Source: Petropleomorpha daqingensis (GTDB lineage: Bacteria > Actinomycetota > Actinomycetes > Mycobacteriales > Geodermatophilaceae). From it: a stretch of 64,000 bases of DNA. The translations under genes and the position numbers were made by a program. The notes under the pieces were generated by a model. The model saw only the letters and a list, made by a program, of their open reading frames with translations. It ran no database searches and was not told the origin of the DNA. This document shows positions 32,489-40,880 of the stretch, in pieces (position 1 is the stretch's first letter; each line of letters opens with the position of its first letter). The stretch is taken from assembly GCF_013408985.1 (NCBI RefSeq), contig NZ_JACBZT010000001.1, positions 62,001 to 126,000 of the forward strand, given 5' to 3'.

Positions 32489-34663
32489 ATGTTCGAGGCA
32501 CTCGGGCGAGTGATCTACCGGCGCCGGCGGTGGGTGGTGGCGCTCGCGCTGCTGCTGGTCGCGGGCGCTGCCGTGTGGGGCACCGGCGTCTTCGGCAAGC
32601 TCACCGGCGCCGGCTTCGACGACCCCGGCAGCGAGAGCGCGCACGCGGCGGAGGTCGCCGCCGCGCACCTCGGGCGCGACAGCGCCGACGTCGTCGTCCT
32701 GTACTCCAGCCGGGACCGGACCGTCGACGACCCGGCCTTCCGCGACGCGGTCACGCAGACCCTCGGCGCGCTGCCGGCGAGCGAGGTCGCGAAGACGGTC
32801 ACCTTCTGGAGCACCGGTGCCGCGCCGCTGGTCAGCGACGACCGGCACGCGACCTACGCCGTCCTGAGCCTGGGGCCTGACGGCGACGCCGCCGAGATCC
32901 GCGACCACGTGGACGCGCCCGGTCTGACCACGCGGGTCGGCGGCAACGCGGTGATCAACGAGGACATCAACAGCCGCGTGAGCGCCGACATCGGCCGCGC
33001 CGAGTCGATCTCGATGCCGGTCCTGCTCCTGCTGCTCGTCGTCATCTTCGGCAGCCTCGCCGCGGCCAGCCTGCCGCTGGCGATCGGCGGGACGGCGATC
33101 CTCGGCTCGTTCGCCGCGCTGCGCGCCTTCACCAGCTTCACCGACGTGTCGGTGTTCGCGGTCAACGTCGTCACGATCATGGGCCTGGGTCTCGCGATCG
33201 ACTACGGGCTGTTCATGGTCAGCCGGTTCCGCGAGGAGATCCGCCGCCAGGCCACGGTCGAGGACGCGGTGGCCCGCACCATGGCCACGGCCGGGCGCAC
33301 GGTCAGCGTCTCGGCGCTCACCGTCGCGATCTCGCTGGCCGGGCTGCTGATCTTCCCGCAGGTGTTCCTGCGCTCGATGGGCTTCGGCGGCATGAGCGCC
33401 GTCCTCATCGCGATGCTGGCGGCCCTGACCCTGCTGCCGGCGCTGCTCGGGATGCTCGGCCCGCGGGTGGACGCGCTGTCGGTGCGCCCGCTGTTCCGGC
33501 GGCTGTTCCGCCTGCCCCCGCGCGACGTCACGAGCGAGTCGCAGGGCTTCTGGTACCGCCTGGCGCACAGCGTGATGCGCCGCCCGGTGCTCTACACCGT
33601 CGTCGTCACCGGGGTGCTGGTCGCGCTGGCGCTGCCGTTCCTGCGGGTGCAGTTCGGCGGGATCGACGTCCGCGTGCTGCCGGCCGGCACGGAGAGCCGG
33701 GTGGTCGCCGAGACCATCGAGCAGGACTTCCCGGAGTCGCCGAACGGGCCGATCACCGCGATCGTCACCCTGCCCGAGGCGGTCGCCTCACCGGAGGGCC
33801 AGGCGGCGCTGCAGTCCTACACGAGCGCGGTCGCCGCCGTCCCGGGCGTGGACGGTGCACAGGTCACGGCCGCGGCAGGCGACACCGCCCGCGTCTCGAT
33901 CGCCTACGCCGGCGACCCGGTGGACCAGGCCGCCCGCGACCTGGTCGGCGCGGTCCGCGAGGTCCCCGCGCCGGACGGCGGGCAGGCGCTGATCGGCGGC
34001 CGGAGCGCGGAGATCACCGACCTGCTGGCCAGCCTCGGCTCGCTGCTGCCGTGGATGGCGCTGATGGTCGTCCTCACCACGTTCGTGCTGCTGTTCCTGG
34101 CCTTCGGCTCGATCGTGCTGCCGATCAAGGCGCTGGTCATGAACGTGCTGTCGATCGGCGCCTCGTTCGGCGCGCTGGTCTGGATCTTCCAGGAGGGTCA
34201 CCTGTCGGGGTTCCTCGACTTCGAGCCCACCGGGTTCATCGAGGCGACGCAGCCGATCCTCGTGCTGGCGATCGTCTTCGGGCTCTCGATGGACTACGAG
34301 GTGTTCCTCATGTCGCGGATCCGGGAGCAGTACGACCTGACCGGCGACAACACCCAGGCGGTGGCCACGGGGCTGCAGCGCACCGGCGGCATCATCACCA
34401 GCGCCGCGCTGCTGCTGATGATCGTGATCGCGGCGTTCTCCCTGTCGGGGATCACGTTCATCAAGATGATCGGCGTCGCGATGCTGATCGCGGTGCTGAT
34501 CGACGCCACCGTCGTCCGGAGCCTGCTGGTGCCGGCCACGATGCGGCTGCTCGGCCGGGCCAACTGGTACGCCCCCGGTCCGCTGCGCCGGTTCTACGCC
34601 CGCTACGGCATCCGCGAGAGCGACGCCCCCGCCACCCCCGCGGAACACCCCGCCCTCGTGTAA
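32489..34663 (+). CDS. MMPL/RND-family exporter
   Basis: 724 residues with the two-repeat RND layout. Each half has a transmembrane helix, a large periplasmic-side loop (about 35-165 and 385-510) and five further helices. Signature blocks are GLGLAIDYGLFMVSRFREE in the first half and VFGLSMDYEVFLMSRIREQYD in the second, with the proton-relay DY pairs intact. Actinobacterial MMPL proteins export lipids, siderophores or drugs. Divergent TetR control is likely. A GGGAG site precedes the ATG, and a large palindrome follows the stop. Confidence 0.93.
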   Translation: MFEALGRVIYRRRRWVVALALLLVAGAAVWGTGVFGKLTGAGFDDPGSESAHAAEVAAAHLGRDSADVVVLYSSRDRTVDDPAFRDAVTQTLGALPASEVAKTVTFWSTGAAPLVSDDRHATYAVLSLGPDGDAAEIRDHVDAPGLTTRVGGNAVINEDINSRVSADIGRAESISMPVLLLLLVVIFGSLAAASLPLAIGGTAILGSFAALRAFTSFTDVSVFAVNVVTIMGLGLAIDYGLFMVSRFREEIRRQATVEDAVARTMATAGRTVSVSALTVAISLAGLLIFPQVFLRSMGFGGMSAVLIAMLAALTLLPALLGMLGPRVDALSVRPLFRRLFRLPPRDVTSESQGFWYRLAHSVMRRPVLYTVVVTGVLVALALPFLRVQFGGIDVRVLPAGTESRVVAETIEQDFPESPNGPITAIVTLPEAVASPEGQAALQSYTSAVAAVPGVDGAQVTAAAGDTARVSIAYAGDPVDQAARDLVGAVREVPAPDGGQALIGGRSAEITDLLASLGSLLPWMALMVVLTTFVLLFLAFGSIVLPIKALVMNVLSIGASFGALVWIFQEGHLSGFLDFEPTGFIEATQPILVLAIVFGLSMDYEVFLMSRIREQYDLTGDNTQAVATGLQRTGGIITSAALLLMIVIAAFSLSGITFIKMIGVAMLIAVLIDATVVRSLLVPATMRLLGRANWYAPGPLRRFYARYGIRESDAPATPAEHPALV

Positions 34664-34669
34664 CCCCTT

Positions 34670-34715
34670 GCGCTTTATCGCGATAAAGCACGCGTGCTTT
34701 ATCGCGATAAAGCGC
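34670..34715. repeat. 46-base perfect palindrome made of two TCGCGA-centred units
   Basis: Two identical 18-base palindromes GCTTTATCGCGATAAAGC (34672-34689 and 34696-34713) flank ACGCGT, itself palindromic. The whole block is a perfect palindrome. It lies between the convergent stops of the MMPL exporter and a zinc-ribbon gene, one base from the latter. It is AT-richer than its surroundings and could terminate both genes, but the doubled structure is more than a terminator needs. Confidence 0.88.
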
Positions 34716-34716
34716 G

Positions 34717-34872
34717 TCAGGCGGGGGTGGGAGCCGCCTCGGGGGCGATCCGCTGCAGCACCCGGCGGGAGGGCAGTGCGGACGGCGGCAGGCGGCGACC
34801 GCAGCTCACGCAGAAGCGGCTGCGGGAGCGGCCGGCGGGTTGTTCCGAAGCATGGCAGTGCGAGCACGACAT
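34717..34872 (-). CDS. Small zinc-ribbon protein
   Basis: 51 residues. CSHC and CVSCGRR give two CxxC knuckles separated by 16 residues, a rubredoxin-like zinc ribbon, followed by a basic Pro-rich tail (RRLPPSALPSRRVLQRIAPE). It is clearly related to the gene at 38054 (MTCTHC...FCVGCGRRLLPP). The short length fits a regulatory or adaptor role. Function unknown. It is divergent from the tandem lipoprotein genes. Confidence 0.65.
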   Translation of the reverse strand: MSCSHCHASEQPAGRSRSRFCVSCGRRLPPSALPSRRVLQRIAPEAAPTPA

Positions 34873-35020
34873 CCCGGGCCTCCTCAGGTCCGATACCCCG
34901 GAACGGGGTGCGGGGACCGTGGCAGACCGGCAGCCCGAAAACTCGCAACGACGCCGGGGCGTTACCGGAGCGAGACGTCGCGGCTGTCGCGGAGGGCCGC
35001 GCGGTGCCAGGCTCGTCGGC

Positions 35021-36322
35021 ATGACCGGGCGCCGGCTGGCCGGGGTCGCGATCGCCGTGCTGGTCCTGGCGACGCTGACCGGCTGCCCCGCGACCGAGCA
35101 CCGCGCCGAGCCGACCCCCACGCCGTCGCGCGCGTCGGCCAGCGCCTCCGGGGAGGAACCCCGCCCGGCGCTGGCCACCCGCGCGAGCACCGACCGGCCG
35201 GCCTACGGCGGGCCGCCGGCCGGGGCGCCCCCCAGCCTCGGACCGCTCACCCTCCTGCACGCCACGGTCGACCTCACACCGGCCACGCCGACCGTCTTCT
35301 CCGTGCCGGCCGCGGCCGCCGCCACGCCCGACGGGCGGGTGCTGGTCGCGCTGCGGCCGGTCGACAGCTCCCCGCCGCGGCTGGCGACCGTCTCCCCCGA
35401 CGGCGCGGTCACCGGCGCGGTCGACCTGCCGCCGTTCACCGATCTCGCCGACCTGCACGTGCTGCCGGACGGGCGAGCGGTCGTCGTCGGCGCGCTCGGC
35501 CCGGTGGACGACGCCGCCGGCGGCTACGGCCTCGCGGTCGTCGACCCGGCGACGGGCCAGGCGCGGACGACCGTCGCCGTCCGCTTCGACCGGACCGTGG
35601 TCATCCCCTACGGCCGCTCCGCGGTGTCGGCCGACGGCTCCCGCGCCTACCTGTTCGTCACCTCGATCGGCCGGCGCCAGGAGTTCCCCGAGCAGCTGGT
35701 CGCGATCGACCTGGACACCGGGCAGGTCGTCGGCCGCCGCGCGGTCACCGACGACATCGCCCGGGTCTCGGTGTTCCCGGCGAAGTTCGAGGCGGCCGGG
35801 CTGGAGTCGCGCCCGGGCGGCGGGGCGAGCCTGCTGCTGGACGCCTCACCGGTCGCCGCCCGGCTCGAGCGGCTCCCGACGCTGCTGCCGTTCGACGCCG
35901 ACCTGAACCCCGCCGGCGACCCGGTGCGGCTCACCGACCTGGCCGAGGGCGCCGAGACGCAGGCGGTCACCACGAGTGCCGACGGCACCGTCTTCGTCGT
36001 CGTCGAGGTCCGGGACGGCGACTGGGTGCTCGCCGTCCCCGACGGCGGTGGCGCGGGCCCGGTGCTCGCCCAGTTCCCGGATCCCGCGCACGACTACGCG
36101 CTGGAGGTCGAGCCGGCGCAGGAGTGGGCACTGCTGCCCTCGCTCGGCGGCGTCCGGGCGATCGACCTGCGCACCGGGGAGCAGCCGCCGCCGCTGGACC
36201 TCGGCTGCGCCGGCGGGCTGCACGTGCGCGGGATCGTCCCGACGGCGGCCGGGGCCGCGGTCTTCGGCGAGTGCGGGGCGGTCGCCCAGCGCACGGCGCT
36301 GCTCTGGCTGGTCGGTCCGTGA
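35021..36322 (+). CDS. Lipoprotein with beta-propeller-like repeats (copy 1)
   Basis: 433 residues. The lipoprotein signal ends in LATLTGCP, so Cys is near residue 22. A Thr/Ser/Pro linker follows, then a domain of repeating beta strands with VSPDGAV, VVDPATGQARTTV, VSADGSRAYLFV, AIDLDTGQVVGR and AVPDGGGAGPVL units, as in WD/YncE-like propellers. The last strand ends LLWLVGP. It is the first of a tandem pair, and its stop overlaps the GTG of the second (GTGA). The ligand or partner is unknown. Confidence 0.8.
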   Translation: MTGRRLAGVAIAVLVLATLTGCPATEHRAEPTPTPSRASASASGEEPRPALATRASTDRPAYGGPPAGAPPSLGPLTLLHATVDLTPATPTVFSVPAAAAATPDGRVLVALRPVDSSPPRLATVSPDGAVTGAVDLPPFTDLADLHVLPDGRAVVVGALGPVDDAAGGYGLAVVDPATGQARTTVAVRFDRTVVIPYGRSAVSADGSRAYLFVTSIGRRQEFPEQLVAIDLDTGQVVGRRAVTDDIARVSVFPAKFEAAGLESRPGGGASLLLDASPVAARLERLPTLLPFDADLNPAGDPVRLTDLAEGAETQAVTTSADGTVFVVVEVRDGDWVLAVPDGGGAGPVLAQFPDPAHDYALEVEPAQEWALLPSLGGVRAIDLRTGEQPPPLDLGCAGGLHVRGIVPTAAGAAVFGECGAVAQRTALLWLVGP

Positions 36323-37596
36323 CACGGGCCGGGCTGCTGGTGGTGGGCGCGCTGCTCGCCATCGCGTCCGGTTGTCCGGCGGAGCCGCACCCGGTGCCGG
36401 AGCCGACGTCCTCCCCGCAGCCGTCGCACACGGCGCTGCCCGGCCGCCCGACCACCGCCTCCACCGGCCTGCCGGCCTACACCGGCCCGCCGGCGAACGC
36501 CCCGCCGAGCACCGGCCCGCTGACCACGCTGCGGGCCGCGGTCGACCTGACGCCGGCGACCCAGGGTGCGTTCTGGCGGGCCGACGAGGCGGTCGCGGCC
36601 CCGGACGGCGGCGCGTACGTCGTCCTCAGCTCGGAGGGACCGGGGCGGCCGCAGCGGCTGGCCACCGTGGCGCGGACCGGGGACGGCTTCGCGGTGACCG
36701 GGTCGGTCGCCGTGCCGCGGGTCGACCACGTGGTGGGCGCGCACCTGCTGCCCGACGGGACGGTGGCGGTCGCCGGCCGGCTGTCCTCGTCCGACCTCGG
36801 TCTGGAGGTGGTGGACCCGCGCACCGGCGCCACCCGCGCCGTCCCGCTCGTGCCGTACGAGCGGGGGACGACGTCGGCCGACCTGCGCACCGCCCTCTCC
36901 CCCGACGGGCGCACGCTGTACCTGGTCGCCACGGTGACCATCGGCCGGCGGGTCAGCGAGACGCTGTCCGCGGTCGATCCGCTCGCCGGCACGGTGCTCG
37001 CCCAGCGCGGCCTGATCGACGACGTCTCGCTCGTCTCCGTCTACCCGATGGGTCGGCAGCTGGCCGGCCTGGTCGCCCGGCCCGGCGGCGGCGCGACCGT
37101 CGTCTTCGACGCCTCGCCGACCGAGGTGGCGCAGCTGCGCATCCCCACGCTGCTGCGCTACGACGCCTCGCTCACCACCCTCGAGGAGCCGGTGCGGGTG
37201 ACCAGCCTGGCCGAGCGGGCCGAGACGCAGTCGGTGGCGGTCGGCATCGACGGCACCGTGTTCCTCGTGGTCGACGTCCCGGACGGCGCCTGGATCCTCG
37301 CGGTGCCGGACGGCGGCGGAGCGGGCCCGGTGCTCGTGCAGCTGACCGATCGGATCTTCGACTACGCGCTCACGGTGGAGCCCGCGCAGCAGTGGGCGCT
37401 GCTGCCGGCGATCGAGGGGGCGCGGGCGGTCGACCTGCGCACCGGCGAGATCCGGGGGCCGCTCGACGTCGGCTGCTCGCTGGGGCCGGACGTCCGGGCG
37501 ATCGCGCCGGCGTGGCAGGACGCCGGAGCGCTCGTGGTCGGCCAGTGCGACGTCGGCAGCCGGTGGGTGGAGATGCTCTGGATCGCCGGCCCCTAG
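36319..37596 (+). CDS. Lipoprotein with beta-propeller-like repeats (copy 2)
   Basis: 425 residues and an evident paralogue of the preceding gene. It has the same lipobox position (AIASGCP), the same linker motif AYTGPPANAPPSTGPLTTL against AYGGPPAGAPPSLGPLTLL, matching propeller blocks (ALSPDGRTLYLVATVTIGRR, AVPDGGGAGPVL, YALTVEPAQQWALLP) and the same end MLWIAGP. The shared VEPAQ-WALLP segment is the best-conserved part. Tandem duplication is the simplest explanation. Translational coupling implies equal production and perhaps a heteromer. Confidence 0.8.
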   Translation: MTRAGLLVVGALLAIASGCPAEPHPVPEPTSSPQPSHTALPGRPTTASTGLPAYTGPPANAPPSTGPLTTLRAAVDLTPATQGAFWRADEAVAAPDGGAYVVLSSEGPGRPQRLATVARTGDGFAVTGSVAVPRVDHVVGAHLLPDGTVAVAGRLSSSDLGLEVVDPRTGATRAVPLVPYERGTTSADLRTALSPDGRTLYLVATVTIGRRVSETLSAVDPLAGTVLAQRGLIDDVSLVSVYPMGRQLAGLVARPGGGATVVFDASPTEVAQLRIPTLLRYDASLTTLEEPVRVTSLAERAETQSVAVGIDGTVFLVVDVPDGAWILAVPDGGGAGPVLVQLTDRIFDYALTVEPAQQWALLPAIEGARAVDLRTGEIRGPLDVGCSLGPDVRAIAPAWQDAGALVVGQCDVGSRWVEMLWIAGP

Positions 37597-38057
37597 AGCG
37601 CGCCGGCCAAACGGTCGAGGAAGGGCAGCTGGCCCTTCACCAGCTTCTCCCGCGCGGTGCCCAGGTCGACCCACTCCGCGCGGTCGATCTCCGGGAACTC
37701 CTGCATCCGCCCCGAGCGCGGCGGCCACTCCAGCTCGAAGGTGTTGCTGACGCAGGCGGTCGCGTCCAGGTCGCCCTCTGCCGCCCAGACGGTGATCGAC
37801 TTGCCGCTCGCCTTCACCTCGCCGAGCGGCGTGAAGTCCGACGCCGGGCAGGGCGAGCCGAGCTCCTCCTCGAACTCGCGCAGCGCGACGGCGAACGCCT
37901 CCTCGCCGTCCTCGACCTCGCCCTTGGGGATCGACCAGCCGTGGGCGTCCTTCTTGGCCCAGAACGGGCCGCCCATGTGCCCGATCAGCACCTCCACGCC
38001 GGTCCCGGCCCGCCGGTAGAGCAGCACACCCGCACTGGTCCTGGCCATCGCCGTCAT
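37593..38057 (-). CDS. NUDIX hydrolase
   Basis: 154 residues. The Nudix box is complete: GEVEDGEEAFAVALREFEEELG (about 52-73) fits Gx5Ex7REUxEExG. The preceding SIPKGEV and the opening TSAGVLLYRR with EVLIGHMGGPFWAKKD resemble the Ap4A/diadenosine-type or general housecleaning group. It should cleave a nucleoside-diphosphate linkage. The start at 38057 overlaps the stop of the zinc-ribbon gene (ATGA); an ATG three codons in is an alternative. Confidence 0.88.
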   Translation of the reverse strand: MTAMARTSAGVLLYRRAGTGVEVLIGHMGGPFWAKKDAHGWSIPKGEVEDGEEAFAVALREFEEELGSPCPASDFTPLGEVKASGKSITVWAAEGDLDATACVSNTFELEWPPRSGRMQEFPEIDRAEWVDLGTAREKLVKGQLPFLDRLAGAL

Positions 38058-38263
38058 CGTCCCCCGGCGGCCACCTCGCTGACGTGCGGGACCCGCGGCT
38101 GCGGCACGCGGTCGAGGCGGAGCACCGGCTGGGTGAGGTCGAGATCGGCCTGGAGACGCCGCGGGACCGGCCGCATCGGCTGCAGCGGCGGGAGCAGCCG
38201 CCGGCCGCAGCCGACGCAGAACCGGCCCCGCTGGGTCTCGGCGTCGCAGTGCGTGCAGGTCAT
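38054..38263 (-). CDS. Small zinc-ribbon protein, coupled to the NUDIX gene
   Basis: 69 residues. The CTHC and CVGCGRR knuckles define a zinc ribbon closely similar to the 51-residue protein encoded at 34717. The tail is rich in Pro, Arg and Val (PMRPVPRRLQADLDLTQPVLRLDRVPQPRVP). Its stop overlaps the NUDIX start, so the two are translated together. The two related ribbons bracket the tandem lipoproteins. Confidence 0.65.
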   Translation of the reverse strand: MTCTHCDAETQRGRFCVGCGRRLLPPLQPMRPVPRRLQADLDLTQPVLRLDRVPQPRVPHVSEVAAGGR

Positions 38264-38374
38264 GGCGCCTCCTGGGTGCTCGCGCCCCGGCCACCGCTGC
38301 CGGGTCCACGCCGACCGTGCCAGGTGCGGGCGCGTTCCAGACCCGGATCGCGCGCCGTGGTGCGACCCGCAAAG

Positions 38375-38402
38375 GAACCGTCATGTACTGGTACGACGGT
38401 TC
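38375..38402 (-). terminator. Hairpin at the end of the hydantoin operon
   Basis: Arms GAACCGTC and GACGGTTC, plus inner GTAC/GTAC, form a stem that overlaps the stop of the amidase gene on the minus strand. A likely terminator for the gntR-hyuAB operon. Confidence 0.5.
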
Positions 38403-39009
38403 AGAGGTGCGCGAGCGCCTCCGCCAGGTCCGTGACGTCGGCGTACTTGGCGTCGAGGTCGGTGAGGTTGTTCTCGTGCACGGCCGGCGTCCGGTCGGCG
38501 CAGGCCTCGCGCACGACCTGCGGGCGGAAGCCGGAGTTCAGCGCGTCCATCGCCGTCGCCCGCACGCAGCCGGACGTCGACACCCCCGTGACGACGACGG
38601 TGTCCACGCCGGCGACCCGCAGCGTCGCGGCCAGCGAGGTGCCGGAGAACGCCGAGGCGTACTGCTTGACCACCACCGGCTCGCCCGCCCCGGGCTTCAG
38701 GGTCAGCTCGCCCCAGCCGCCGGGCGCGTCCTCGGCGAAGCAGGCCAGCGCCGGCACCTTGTGCACGAACAGACCGGCGTCGCCCAGCCCGGCGGTGAAC
38801 CGGACGGTGGTCCAGACGACGAGGCGCCCGTGCGCGCGGGCGGCGTCGACCAGGCGCTGCGTCGCCGCCACCGCAGGGCCCGTGTCCGGCAGCCCGAACG
38901 GCCCGTCCGGCTCGGTGTAGGCACGCACCAGGTCGACGACGACGAGCGCCGGCGTCGTCCCCCACCCGACCCGGCCGCTGAACCCGGAGCCGTGCGGGCC
39001 GGATGTCAC
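38401..39009 (-). CDS. N-carbamoylsarcosine amidase-like isochorismatase-fold hydrolase
   Basis: 202 residues. The cysteine-hydrolase triad is Asp26 (VVVDLVRAY), Lys115 (VVVKQY) and Cys148 (STSGCVRATA). The run from the catalytic loop to ACADRTPAVHENNLTDLDAKYADV closely resembles N-carbamoylsarcosine amidohydrolase, which hydrolyses N-carbamoylsarcosine to sarcosine, CO2 and ammonia. The GTG start overlaps the hyuB stop, which fits the product of N-methylhydantoin opening being passed to this enzyme. A related carbamoyl amino-acid substrate is possible. Confidence 0.87.
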   Translation of the reverse strand: MTSGPHGSGFSGRVGWGTTPALVVVDLVRAYTEPDGPFGLPDTGPAVAATQRLVDAARAHGRLVVWTTVRFTAGLGDAGLFVHKVPALACFAEDAPGGWGELTLKPGAGEPVVVKQYASAFSGTSLAATLRVAGVDTVVVTGVSTSGCVRATAMDALNSGFRPQVVREACADRTPAVHENNLTDLDAKYADVTDLAEALAHL

Positions 39010-40877
39010 GTCCACACGGGCCGCTTCGGCGCCGGCAGCCCGGTCTCCTCCTCGCAGCGGGCCAGCAGCTCCTCGATCGGCGGGCCGGAGTCGAACACCG
39101 GAAGCTCGGCCGGCCGGTCGGCGCGCATCCGGTCCCGCAGCGCCCGCGTGGCCTCCTCGTCCACTCCGCCGTCGCCACCCACCACGACGCCGTAGCGCCG
39201 GGCGCCGTCCGCCGACACGAGCCCGCGGGCGACCTCCGTGGCCACGAGCTCCGCGTCCCGCTCGAGCGGGTCGCCCCACCCGCCGCCGCCCCAGGTGACG
39301 AAGTGCAGGACGTCGCCGGGCTCCACCCGGACCCCGTGGCACTTGGAGGGCAGCACCTCGCGGGTGCCGTCGGCGCGGTCGACCCACTTGGTGCCCCGGG
39401 CGCCGGGCCGGCCGCCGTTGACGCCCCACGGGTAGGTCAGCCAGCGGTCGTCGTGGATGGCGATCTCGCCCGGCTCCTCGAAGACGTAGGCGACGTCGAC
39501 GCCGTTGCCGCCGCGGTGCAGGCCGGCACCGCCGGTGTCGGCGATCGTCTCCCACCGCTCGATGCGCAGCGGGTAGTACGACTCGAGGTACTCGCACGGG
39601 ATGTTCACGAAGCTCGGCCACAGCGAGTGGCCGTCCGGGCCGTCGCCGAGCGGCCGGCCGGGGATGCCGCCGAAGCCGATCGAGTAGAGCTGGAACCACT
39701 CTCCCTTGCGCTCGCCGGAGGAGTAGAAGCCGGAGTACATGAAGTGCGGCGAGGAGGAGAACCCGGCGGCGTTGAGCAGCGCCGGGTTGGTCTGCCCGAG
39801 CAGCCCGCCGAACAGGTCGAACACCCGCCCGATGCCGTGGTTGCGGCCGTTGAGCGCGGCCGGGAACTTCGGCTTCCAGTACGAGCCGTCCGGGATCGTG
39901 ACGTCGACCAGCGGGTAGAAGCCGTCGTTCCAGAGGATCTGCGGATCGGCGACGGTGATCATGTAGATCCCGAAGAACATCCGGGTCAGGTTGTCGTTGA
40001 TGTAGTAGTTCACCGGCCCGAGCGCCTGCGGCGACGAGCCGGTGAAGTCCAGGTGCACCTTGTCGCCGGTGCGGGTCAGCGACAGCTTCAGCTCGTAGGG
40101 GCCGTTGCCGACCCCGTCGTCGTCGATGTAGTCGGTGAACGACAGGGTGCGCCCCTCCTCGAACACCACCTGCAGCAGCACCTTCATGGCGTCGTAGTTG
40201 CGCTGCAGCAGGGCGTCGAGGGCGGAGAGGTAGGTCGCCGTCCCGAACCGCTGGCACATCTCGACCACCCGCCGGGAGGCCGTGCGGCACGCGGCGACCA
40301 GGCCGTTGAGGTCGGCGCGGTTCCAGTCGGGCATGCGGACCTGGTTGAGGATGATCCGCAGCGCGTCGTCGTTCAGCTCGCCCTTGCGGTAGAGCTTGAA
40401 CGGCGGGATGACCACGCCCTCCTCGTAGATCGTCCGGGCGTCGGTCGGCATCGACGACGGCGTCTTGCCGCCCACGTCGGACATGTGCCCGAACATCGAC
40501 GCCCAGCCGACCAGCCGGCCCTCGTGGAAGACCGGCAGGACCAGCAGCCAGTCGTTGGCGTGGCTGATCGCGGCGCCGCAGGAGTACGGGTCCGACGTCA
40601 GCAGGACGTCGCCCTCCTCGATGGTGTCGTCGAACCCGTCGAGGAAGTCGGGGATGGACAGCCCGAACTGGCCGACGACCATCTTCCCGCTGGGGTCGCC
40701 GATCAGCGGGAACTCGTCGTGCTGCTCGCGGATCCCGGGCGACAGCGCCGTCCGGAACAGCACCTCGTCCATCTCGTAGCGGGCGTTGCGCAGCCCGTTC
40801 TCGATGAGGTCGAGGGTCACCGGGTCGACGTCGACCTCGTCGATCGCGCCGGTCGCGGTCTCGATGATGCGTGCCAC
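39006..40877 (-). CDS. hyuB: N-methylhydantoinase B / oxoprolinase-type subunit
   Basis: 623 residues, slightly longer than typical HyuB. Family blocks include DPVTLDLIENGLRNARYEMDEVLFRTALSP (about 17-46), LLTSDPYSCGAAISHANDWLLVLPVFHEGRLVGWASMFGHMSDVGGKTPSSMPTDA (about 95-150), FTGSSPQALGPVNYYINDN and PCEYLESYYPLRIERWETIADTGGAGLHRGGNG. With HyuA it forms the ATP-dependent enzyme that opens a hydantoin or oxoproline ring. It starts 3 bases after the hyuA stop and is coupled to the downstream amidase. Confidence 0.93.
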   Translation of the reverse strand: MARIIETATGAIDEVDVDPVTLDLIENGLRNARYEMDEVLFRTALSPGIREQHDEFPLIGDPSGKMVVGQFGLSIPDFLDGFDDTIEEGDVLLTSDPYSCGAAISHANDWLLVLPVFHEGRLVGWASMFGHMSDVGGKTPSSMPTDARTIYEEGVVIPPFKLYRKGELNDDALRIILNQVRMPDWNRADLNGLVAACRTASRRVVEMCQRFGTATYLSALDALLQRNYDAMKVLLQVVFEEGRTLSFTDYIDDDGVGNGPYELKLSLTRTGDKVHLDFTGSSPQALGPVNYYINDNLTRMFFGIYMITVADPQILWNDGFYPLVDVTIPDGSYWKPKFPAALNGRNHGIGRVFDLFGGLLGQTNPALLNAAGFSSSPHFMYSGFYSSGERKGEWFQLYSIGFGGIPGRPLGDGPDGHSLWPSFVNIPCEYLESYYPLRIERWETIADTGGAGLHRGGNGVDVAYVFEEPGEIAIHDDRWLTYPWGVNGGRPGARGTKWVDRADGTREVLPSKCHGVRVEPGDVLHFVTWGGGGWGDPLERDAELVATEVARGLVSADGARRYGVVVGGDGGVDEEATRALRDRMRADRPAELPVFDSGPPIEELLARCEEETGLPAPKRPVWT

Positions 40878-40880
40878 GGA

